64,000 bases of DNA from Manduca sexta (taxonomy: Eukaryota; Arthropoda; Insecta; Lepidoptera; Sphingidae), in assembly GCF_014839805.1 (NCBI RefSeq), contig NC_051123.1, positions 2,896,727 to 2,960,726 of the forward strand. Direction: 5' to 3'. How positions within the stretch are numbered: position 1 is the stretch's first letter; each line of letters starts with the position of its first letter. Both the position numbers and the translations under genes were made by a program. Shown here in pieces: positions 10,801 through 19,819 of this stretch. The notes beneath the pieces were generated by a model. The model was not told where the DNA came from. It saw only the letters and a list, made by a program, of their open reading frames with translations, and made no database searches.

Positions 10801-13800
10801 CGCCATTTCGGGCGCCAAGCAGCAATGTGTAGTCAATGTTGTCTTCGGTTTGAAGGACATTGTAGCCAGTGTAACTACAGGACATAATAAGACTTAACAT
10901 CTCACGTCTCAGGATGGCGACCGCAGTGGAATACCAATACTTTGTAGTTCAAGGAGTTGGATGGTGTTTCTACTGTTTATGGACGGTAGTTTCGCTTACC
11001 ATCAGGCGAACGGCAGCTCATCTCGTCATATAAAATAAAAAGAAAAAAAAAACATATAGGCCACTTTTATCGCGGTATCGTTCATAATAGGAATTTCATT
11101 TCAATGACTTCGTATAAATATATTTTCATACCTTATCTATCAAATCCAATAAATAATTATTAATAAACAAATTAATAGTCATTAAGGCCGTGATGATTGT
11201 ATGAAATCACTAATTTAATTGGGTTATTGTAACAATTATAACATAACAAAATTTCCAAACCGTTGTTATTAGCATAACGCTTAAGTGAAGAAAAAGGTGT
11301 TCAACCACGAGATGTAAACTCCGCCATAGTGGCCCACGTAAGTATGTTGTTCCCGGATCAGCCTGCTATCAACTTTAAACAGGCCGACGTTATTATATCG
11401 ACTGGCGATTGATAATAACGAGACTACCACCTCCCTCCCTTCCCCGAGGCAATTCTTGTGCGCTTGATCTCCACACCGAATGCACGCCTATGCAGGGGGA
11501 ACATTTGTCACGGTCGCGGCTCTAGGCATACAGTTATATGTGAATACTTCACGGTTGCCAATTCACATTTAGGCCCATGCGTGCTCGTGAACATTTCCTG
11601 GCCTTTTCCCCTTCTCCCATCCTGAGAAGGTTCCTTCTTCCTACAAACTTCCTTCCGCAGATATCCCCTTCCAACTTTCCTCCAGGTCCCTGCAGTCGCG
11701 AATCAAGGGGATTCCAGAATACCATTCGCAGGTTTCCCTCGGCGTTGCTTACGGTGTCCGATACAAAACTAATCATACGACGACTATTAATAAAACTAAA
11801 ATCTCCACAGGTCCACGGCGCCAAACAGCAGGTGAAGCTCTCCGAATCCTACCTACCAGTCGCGATGCAGGTCATCGCGCACCTCACGGACCAGATGGCG
11901 TTCGAGGTGGATGAGGTGACGCCGTCCAGCAGGCCCACCACCACGACACAGAAGCCGTATGTGATGATCGAGATCCCTGCCTTCAAACGCACTGCTTGGT
12001 GGATGAGGTCTTTGTTTTACTTCGGGTTGGGTTGTGAAGGCGTTTTTGACAGTTCATTTTTGAACCAATCTCTATTAAATAAATAGGTGCTTAAGTATTG
12101 TTAACTAATATTATGAGGTTTTAAATTCGAATCCCAAGCTATATAATTGGCATGTTTTGCAATTCAAGCATTAAAGCAACATCCTTACTTGGTCAATACT
12201 CAATAGACGGTCTCCTAAAGGCTGTTGAAGGGAGGAATCGAAACTAAAATCTCACTAGTTTCAATTGTTTTTTTGTAGTATTGACATTAAATTAAGAAGG
12301 TGATTGATTATTAGAACTGTCAATAACGCTGTCATTCAGCACTAACTAGCTATTTTTCAAACTTCAATTCTGACTTTCATTTTTTTAATGCTTTGAATAA
12401 CAAGACGAGCTTGCCGTTCGGTTGAGGGTAAGCGATACGACTGCCCATAAACAGTAGAAACACCATCCAACACTTTGAATTTCAAAGTATTGATTGGTAT
12501 TCCACTGCGCTCGCCAGAGACATGAGATGTTAAGTCTTATTTTGTCAGGTAGTTACTCTAGCTACAATGTCTATTTATAACTCATGCAATCTTACGTATC
12601 ATTACAGGAAGGTAAGTAACTTTAGCGGTTTCAAAAAATGATATTTCAATTATCTTGTGCGGATTTGGAACTCGATTCAATACGATATTGGGGTATTTCA
12701 TTAAGATGGCAATATTCTTACTTATAAGAAAAGGCTTAAAGGTGAACAGAATTGTAATTTGTATTAGACAAGATAAATGCTGGTGTAGGATTTTATATCC
12801 GCCCGGATAGCGAAATCGTACATAAGGTGTTTAAAACCCGCCATAGTGGCCCACGTAAGTGTCGCGTTCCGGCATCAGCCTGTATACCCGGTTCCGACAG
12901 GCCGGCATAATTGTGTCAACTGCCGAGGGGTAATCATCTCTCGTCAGTCGACAATCTATGGATCCCACTTCACTTATCATCAGGTGCAGTGAGGTCACAT
13001 TGCCGTGACCGAATAAAAAAAAAATTCTTGGATCAATTTGCTTGATTAATATTGATAACTTTGCATGAAAATATTCTTTTATCTTTAATTAAACTGTTAT
13101 ATTAATTGCTTATTTACTAATATTTAGACCATTTACGATAACAAATAACACGCTGATTAAATTAGTGTATTCTATGAATTTTTATACTAATAATATTGAT
13201 ATATAACTTAGCATTTCTTTCTTAATGGTTACATCATGTTTTTTATTAAAAAGGTAAAATTTGTGACTGCATGAATTCTTTTACAATAAATATATTACAG
13301 TAATAAAGTCCATATTGTCCCTGGGTAGAGAATAATGAGTAATTCTCTATCCAGACAATATAGCTGTTTTATTATGATTGGATACTTTTATCCCTTAATA
13401 ATTTAATGTAGGCTACTACGACCAAAATCTAGTAAGTTATAAAGATAATAATAACCTTAGCCTTGTATTTAATACTGTCCCACTGCTGAGCACGGGTCTC
13501 CTCTACTACTGAGAGGGATTAGGCCTTTGTACTTCACAAACCCTCAAAATTCCTATAGAGAACTTCTGAGGTATGCAGGTTTCCTCACGATGTTTTCGTT
13601 CACAGTTAAAGCAAGCGATAATTCACATAGAATACACACATAACTTTAGAAAAGTCGGAGGTGTGTTAGGATTTGAACCTGCAGATATTCGTCTCGGCAG
13701 TCTGTTCCACACCCACTAGGCTATCGCCGCTTCAAATATTTTATAAGCTCTCTCTAATTTATTACTCCGTTCTACTCAAATTAAAACTTTATTTTGGAAC

Positions 13801-16014
13801 AACACCGAGGACTTTCATAATTTAATGCTAAACTACTTAAAAACATTGGGAAAGTTTTCTCAAACATTGCATTTTAAGAAATTATATTTTAGTTAAAGAA
13901 CTTTAGTTGAAAGCAATTTGTTAAGTAAATATCATGAACCTGCAGTATAACTTAATCCTGGGTCTAGTCTTAGCTTTTATGCATGGGAATTTTTGGGTCT
14001 TGTTGTGAAAAGATGATATTTATTTATTTAATTAATTCTTCATTGTATACATGTACAAGAGTAAAATACATAGTATATCCACTTATATAATATACTATTG
14101 GCGATCTTATCACTCGGGGCAATATCTTATACACAACCATAAATGATATTGCATATTAAGGTTGGCTTCCACACCAAATCAATATATATGATTTGCGCTA
14201 AAGGCATATCGTGTATATTATTTGTAATAACGGATATGTGTTGAGTAAAACAAAATATTTTTTTCCGGATTTTTCTCCCGAAAATTTTGAGCGAATTTCG
14301 GCTCCACATAAAATGATTTGAGAATAGTTGAAACGTTAGATAAAAACTAATTCCAGCACATTCAAATTCCAGACAGGATGAAACCACACCCTTCCACGCG
14401 CCAGGTCTCTACCAACCAGCAAAGCCGCCAAAACCCGCAGACCGTTACAAGAGCTACCAACAACGCTTCGTTCTCTTACCCTTCGAACAACACGCCCCCT
14501 ACACCGTCATCAAACCCCAAGGCACCAGGAACCAAGCTTCCCTCCTCTCCGTACATCATGAACAAGTTAAACCCTTAGTGGAACCAAGTCCAAATGACCC
14601 TCATTTCCTTCCACCACACTTTGACGTCAAAGCTTCGAGATCTGATGGTATAGATGAGTTTAGTGATGAAAACCTTCAGTATCTGTCGAATAATGTGAAG
14701 GAAATGATCAAGATGGCTCAGGATCCTAGTGATAATGGCTTGGTGGATGTGTGGGGCGAGGTGAGAGCTGCTCAGACCTCCGCAACAACGCGGGCTAAAC
14801 TCTCCTCTTCGAATTTGAGGCTGTTGTTGCTCTATGACCTTCTGAGCAGAGATGCCAAGAGGCAGAGACTCTCGGAATTTTCTGTGAGTATATTTAAGAA
14901 TTTTTGATTTGTCTATACCACTCTAACTTCGGTTTACTCCTCAATAAATAATGACAGGAACTGAAAGTCAGCATAGCTTTGGGAACACTAAGCAGTTATA
15001 ACCTGCGCAAGTCAGGATAAATCTAAGAAGGAAAACTAATGTGAAATAATCTCCTAGCGTACAAACTCCTACAATACCATAAGAATCATGAAAGTAGTTC
15101 TTCTTTAGTGTAGTTATTCCATAGATGATTTCTACCTCGTGGCATAAACAAAATGGAATCCAGACACGAACACAAACCAAAATCTGTAATTGACTTCATT
15201 ATTATTTAATCTCGGATACTTTTCTGAGATGTGTTCGATACCAATTTCTTCAGATGTCAAATTACTTATAGCTACGTTTCTTTGCAAGGTAATATCGAAA
15301 TTCTCAATTATATAAATTCGTTTTCGTAGAATCCCTTTGCTGTGTTGTAGTGTACGATTACCACGAATCTGTTAGTTCGTCTTCTAAGTTACTTGTGTCT
15401 ATCAGTTCGAGGAAATTCATCGAAGTTGCTAGATTTTTTCGCGGGAATAAACGTCTCTACTACTATTGGGAGAGGGTCTACTACTACTAAGAGTTTATGA
15501 CCGATGTAGAACTGCTGTATTGCACATGATGGGACGTATACAACGAGTTCTTGGCGAGATACACTACCTTATATAATTACGATTGTCATTACAAAGGTAA
15601 AATTATCAGAACTAAAAATAGGATTGTTTATTCGTTTATGAAAGTTGCTGATGTTTAGTCTATAAGTAAATTAGGCTTATTTATTTTGAATTAATTACCT
15701 TTAACTCTAGGAAATATACAGCGACAAAACTCCAGGCAAAGGCTAACACAAATAAATATATGTATTTTATTTCAAATAATAATATAAAATTCCAGGGTTT
15801 CGCACCCGACGTGATGAAGGTCCTTGTTGAATCCTCAAACGGAGGCGCGCGACAACAGCTTCGCATCGCCCTGTCCAAGATGGTTGAACGACACGACTGC
15901 GGCCACGAATACGCCAACAACAGAGCCAGAGAGATGGTCGAGGAACTGGGGAGGGACGAATCCAAACTATCCTCCGAGTTGAGATACCTGGAGCCATTAG
16001 TTTATAAGTACTAA
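7883..16014 (+). CDS. Gene A: predicted 323-residue secreted protein of unknown family (four coding exons)
   Basis: Coding exons: 7883-7927, 11811-12007, 14373-14883 and 15796-16014. The joins are phase 0, 2 and 0 and leave one open frame ending in TAA at 16012-16014. Acceptors are TTTCAG, CCACAG, TTCCAG and TTCCAG; donors are GTAAGA, GTCTTT (weak) and GTGAGT. The first exon encodes MIRLMIMISILQTIV, which with VHGA from the next makes a signal peptide, probably cut near residue 19. Then come a Thr-rich linker (PTTTTQKP, around residues 60-65), a Pro/Gln-rich stretch (residues 90-150) and a likely helical C-terminal half. That half contains NLRLLLLYDLLSRDAKRQR (about 225-245) and MVERHDCGHEYANNRAREM. 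Only one cysteine is seen, at about 286, so intramolecular disulphides are unlikely. I do not recognise the family. The exon 3/4 junction is the least certain: an upstream acceptor at 14356 paired with a later donor near 12027 is also in frame. The four exons share GC-rich coding composition against AT-rich introns. Confidence 0.65.
8010..8280 (+). repeat. Family B dispersed repeat
   Basis: Family B markers: AGAAACACCATCCAA, TTTGGTATTCCACTGCGCTC, CATCCTGAGACATGAGATGT, ACACACTGCTGCTTGGCGGC and CCAGGCGGACT. This copy is moderately diverged and nearly complete. Confidence 0.6.
8655..8712 (+). repeat. Family J short repeat (LINE tail type)
   Basis: AAACACGTCGAGTTGATAAC followed by CTCCTCC and TTTTTTGAAGTCGGTTAAAA, a very common lepidopteran 3'-tail sequence. 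A second copy is at 16543-16605. Confidence 0.5.
10438..10605 (-). repeat. Family A dispersed repeat
   Basis: Reverse-strand copy carrying TCACCTGATGGTAAGTGG, GAGAGATGATTACC, GCCGGCCTGTTG and GATCCCGGAACGCGA; it stops before the family's 5' part. Confidence 0.65.
10745..11030 (-). repeat. Family B dispersed repeat
   Basis: Reverse copy with AGTCCGCCTGGGTAG, CATTGTAGCCAGTGTAACTA, CTCACGTCTCAGGATGGCGA and TTTCTACTGTTTATGGACGG, ending in an A-rich run. Confidence 0.65.
11300..11416 (+). repeat. Family A dispersed repeat, partial
   Basis: Middle section only: CCGCCATAGTGGCCCACGTA, TTCCCGGATCAGCC and AACAGGCCGACG. A family H copy follows directly. Confidence 0.55.
11436..11740 (+). repeat. Family H dispersed repeat
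   Basis: Family H markers: GAGGCAATTCTTGTGCG, CACCGAATGCACGCC, GGTTGCCAATTCACATT and CTCCCATCCTGAGAAGG. It lies just upstream of gene A exon 3 and accounts for a long chance frame there. Confidence 0.6.
12395..12565 (+). repeat. Family B dispersed repeat, 5' part
   Basis: Contains ACGAGCTTGCCGTTCG, AACAGTAGAAACACCATCCA and GGTATTCCACTGCGCTCGCC, ending after GTTAAGTCTTATTTTGTCAG. Confidence 0.6.
12778..13022 (+). repeat. Family A dispersed repeat, full length
   Basis: One of the most complete copies, from GCTGGTGTAGGATTTTATAT to GTCACATTGCCGTGACCG and an A-rich tail. Confidence 0.75.
13468..13732 (-). repeat. Family C tRNA-derived SINE
   Basis: Reverse copy. The plus strand reads GAGCACGGGTCTCCTC, TACTACTGAGAGGGATTAGG, GGATTTGAACCTGC (complement of the B box) and ACTAGGCTATCGCCG (complement of the A box). 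Confidence 0.7.
14884..15795 (+). other. Intron 4 of gene A (912 bp)
   Basis: Strong donor GTGAGTAT and acceptor TTCCAG. I see no repeat family or other feature inside. Confidence 0.6.
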
Positions 16015-16542
16015 GTTACTCTTGCTTCCAGTCGCTGCCTTGGGGCCTCTTCCTTGCGCTGCGAAAAGTAATTCTTCGGGAACTGGTTTAAGGTCTCATA
16101 AAGATCTGCCGTCAAAGGCATCGCATTATAGTATGTTCAGAACAAGAACCGTCGTGAGATTTGAGGTCGCTACTGTGCTTAATTACCTCTTTTGTTTAGT
16201 TTCGATATGTTTCTATACAAAAATCCCTAAAAACAACACGCAAGATCGTTTATAACAAAGCAATACGACATGAAAGATGAGTTTAACATCTACCAAATGG
16301 CGGGGAATGGTTATTATGTAAAATTTGAGAGTTAGTTCACTTTTTGGCCACGACGGTTCTATTTCTGAACAGACTATAGTTAATATCATCACTGGTTGCT
16401 GCCATTTAAAGGCTTTGTTTCCGTGACTTGTTAAGATAGATGTTATAAAAATGCGGATTAAGGAAACGTGTTTATTATCTCCCGATTCCAATAATTTACA
16501 ACTAGTAATTACGCGATAGATAAGGATAAACCAATAAAAAAA

Positions 16543-16605
16543 ACTTGAAAAAAATACACTTCAAATTGATAACTTCCTACGATTTTAAAGTCGGTTAAAA
16601 CTATA
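16543..16605 (+). repeat. Family J short repeat
   Basis: Diverged second copy: ACACTTCAAATTGATAACTT and TTTTAAAGTCGGTTAAAAC. Confidence 0.4.
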
Positions 16606-17989
16606 TGCAATATTTGAATCTTTAACTGTAAATTGCATTTTTTATATTAAGACAAAAGCAACAGAATATAAAAACAAAATATTTTGTATACACCTTAAAT
16701 CAATTATACAGAAAATACACTTCTGCCGTCCAGAGAAAAATCTCTTATGATCCACACTTTTAGACTTGTCAATGCATCTTTCTCGATAAAAGATATGAAA
16801 TAGGGTCTATGGAAAGCGTAAATTTTACTATATTACGTGCTATTAAAACCTTATGGATTTAAAGACTTAATCGGATAATAAAACATTTTTTGGGAAAAAT
16901 AATCAATACCTTTTTTTCAAAGCAAGTAATTATCTATTTCCCGGTAACTAGTTATTCTTTTGTTTAAAGTTATAAAGGTGTAATAAAATAATTTCCGACG
17001 GAATTACAACGTAAAACTTAATTCTTCGTAAGTTTTTTATGACTACGGATTTTTATTGAATTTTTTAATTATTATTAAATAAAGCCCTGCAAAAGGTAAA
17101 GTACCCATTGTGTGGTCTTTTTTTTATTGGATCTATAGGCCGGCGTTACCTAGACGCAATTTATTGTTGCGTTAATTAATTTTGAATACTATTTCAATCA
17201 AGACAATGTCGATAATAGTTTGACAGTAAAAAGTTCTCTAAGATGCGCTCCGCCATATTTGCGCCGGCCCTAATAATAATTATGTTTTGGTGTTAATAAG
17301 TCAAGAATTTAATGTAGTAATGTATATTTGTGATTGGAATAATTAGAAAATGTTATGTATATAAACGTTCAGAAAATTTTAAATAATATAAGATTGAATT
17401 TATTTAATTGCATATTTATTCAAAATAATTTATTTTATATAACTTTATGCCATAATGCTATTGCCATACTTTTCTTCGTTTTTTTTTTTTATTTTATATA
17501 GAAATAAGTCTGAATTGCTCAAAAATAAAATATTTTATGTTTTTGATGTGTGTGGCCATTTTTAACAACCTTTGCTTATAGGTTGACATCTAAAACCCAA
17601 TACTTTTAAAAAAATTGTGGTAAATCACAATTATTATTGTTTTCTAGAAATACGAGACCACTAAAGTTAAGCAATGGTGGGTGATCTATTTATCTATTTT
17701 CATAAGTTCAGTGCAACAAATTTATAAATAGGTGGCGCTGTTTTTAATATTTTCGACGTTCGATTTTCAAATATGAATTATATTGCCCACAGTTAAAATT
17801 AGTTCCGATTTTTGCCACCTAAGTTACGTTTGCTGGTCTGTAATATATTGTATCTCATATAGCATTTAGATAATAGAGTTTAAAATATATTATTATATGT
17901 GATTAAAAAATACATGTGTTTTTTTATCATCTATTATAACCCTAAAAATATGTTTGAAATAAATTAACGATTCTTAGAATATAGCAGAA

Positions 17990-18112
17990 AATAAACGAGA
18001 GTTGGTGTCGTTTGATTGTGATTGGTCGAGAGTCTTGCATGTGACACGCTCTGGCCTCTCGACCAATCAGAATCATCATAATTAAACGACACGGGCCTTC
18101 GTGTCGTATCAC
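17990..18112 (-). mobile_element. Palindromic MITE-like element with paired CCAAT boxes
   Basis: About 120 bp of imperfect inverted repeat. The left arm reads GTCGTTTGATTGTGATTGGT then CGAGAG. The right arm reads CTCTCGACCAATCAGAATC and on to AAACGACAC. The ATTGG and CCAAT boxes are mirrored inside it. A second copy of the same family lies at 59204-59326. Confidence 0.6.
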
Positions 18113-19461
18113 ATCAGTGGAGTATACCTCTCAGATGGCGCAAAATATTTTTCCATACAAGGCAACAGTTTCGGTGTTGCTGGAGCGTTACAGCCGTGCA
18201 ACCAAAGGTACCTACCTAAACCTAAACTTGTACAAAGGACATTCGTAAATTCTAGTGACAAGAATATATAAACACAAGACAAAGTAAAAATGTAAGAAAT
18301 ATCAAACAAGAGCTATTTGATTTCCTGCCCGCAGCTATGTTTTCCTTTGATCGAATAAATCAAACGAGTTTTGAGTTTCAAGTCTATGTTGCGAACAGTC
18401 GATCAATTGGACTAAATGTAGAATATCTGTATTTTGTGTTGTATTTCAAAATTATTAGATTTTATGCCTATATCCCAGAGATAATACGCAGAGGCAAAAG
18501 TAGTGTTATGCTACACAGGTTAATTTTAATATTGCGTTAATCAATCAAACCACGTATTCGTCTTTATCTGTGCTAACATTGTGCCAAAAATTATGCATGA
18601 ACAACAAATATTTCATAAAAATCGCGATTTACTTTTCAGATTTTTTTAATATTTTGCAGTTTACGTACGAACATCGAGTATGCGAGAGTGTATTTCTGAC
18701 TGAAAGTGTAATGTTGTGAATGCGAGAAATTGTCTAGTATTAGAGCGTGTAAAATAAAAATTACTTTTTATTGAAATTTTTCGTTAGAAATTTACACCTT
18801 TTCGTTTACATCTACGGTTTGAATAAATTATTGTTGAGTGTTATTTTAAAAAGATACTTCTTACCTATATGATTTTATTTAGTATAGACTAAATAATTTA
18901 ATTAGGTACGCAAGAAGCAAGCAAGTTACTGGTTAGTGCTGCGAGTATGCGACCACAATAAACAATAGCAACACGAACCGATCACACTATACTTCAGGAC
19001 CCAGAGACATGGATGTTAAGCATATCATCTCTATGAAATGACTTATGATCAACATTTATTGAAAAATACCAAAATATATAAAAAAAAATACGCAGATTTT
19101 ATAGACTTCTTACCATCCTATAACTGTACTTCAAAGTCCGAAGTATTTTTTGTCTCTTTCTATCTTTATTATTATGTATTTTGTCTCTCTCTGTTACCTG
19201 GTATATGGATTAGTGCACCAATGTTATTGTATTAATTCCTTTAAAACTTAAAAATCATAAACAGTATTGTAAAACAATAGGCAATAAATCTAAAAAGCAT
19301 GCTTTCATTCAAACAGCTTTTATAATTTCAAGGACAAGTCCATTTAAGTACGTCAAGGTCAATGAATGCATTGTTTTGTCAGTTTTACCTGAACTAGAAA
19401 TAAGTTTTATTGATCCTGTTCTGCTTATTGTTTTCTTATTGAAGCACGGTCAGTTAACTTG

Positions 19462-19517
19462 TCAGTAGACGCAGTGAGTCGATAGGGAACGGACGTGTTG
19501 TGTTTTGTGCGAGACTG
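19462..19517 (+). promoter_or_regulatory. Inr/DPE core promoter and non-coding exon 1 of gene E
   Basis: The initiator TCAGT is at 19462-19466, with A+1 at 19464. GGACGTG sits at 19491-19497, exactly +28, the strict spacing of a downstream promoter element (consensus RGWYV at +28). No TATA box is at -30. The exon ends at 19517 with donor G|GTAAAA, and the next acceptor is TTAACAG at 19798. A second TCAGT at 19450 lacks a DPE at +28. Confidence 0.6.
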
Positions 19518-19819
19518 GTAAAATATTCTACATTTATTAAGGGGAACAAAATTGTTTAGTGCTTTTATAAATTTGTGATCTGTAAGTTTTTAAAATTTTT
19601 GTTATCAATGTAATTTTTTTTAGTTTTGCTAGAATGAAATCGAGTAAAAATATTTTTTTAATAATTTTAAAACGGCGAAGCATTTGTTGCATATTTAAAA
19701 AAAATAAATTCACAAAATCAAATAAGAAATACATAATCATAGATATAACAAAAACTTAAAAAGGTTAAATAAATTTTAAAACAACATTGTTTTAACAGGA
19801 TTTAGCAGTTACTTCAATC

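Larger units (their letters stand above)
7928..11810 (+). other. Intron 2 of gene A (about 3.9 kb)
   Basis: Starts GTAAGA and ends CCACAG. Carries repeat copies of families B, J, A and H. The stretch 8720-10430 is unique AT-rich DNA with no frame I can support. Confidence 0.5.
12008..14372 (+). other. Intron 3 of gene A (about 2.4 kb)
   Basis: Starts GTCTTT (weak donor) and ends TTCCAG. Contains family B, A and C copies. The remainder is AT-rich. Confidence 0.4.
16015..19461. other. 3' flank of gene A and intergenic spacer
   Basis: A possible polyadenylation signal AATAAA lies at 16533-16538, next to a family J tail. A CCAAT palindrome at 17990-18112 is listed separately. The remainder is unique AT-rich DNA with no supported gene. 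Confidence 0.4.

Noticed and set aside
11577..12086. A 169-codon frame read as one exon
   Set aside because: The first part is a family H repeat; only the section from 11811 follows a proper acceptor and joins the signal-peptide exon in phase.
13650..13735. Possible tRNA gene near a GGATTTGAACC box
   Set aside because: The A and B box-like sequences belong to the family C SINE. The stems needed for a cloverleaf are not kept and a long SINE body follows.
14378..14578. A 66-codon frame starting MKPHPSTRQVS
   Set aside because: It lies in gene A exon 4 in another frame. The phase set by the neighbouring exons, and the longer frame through 14883, show that it is a shadow.
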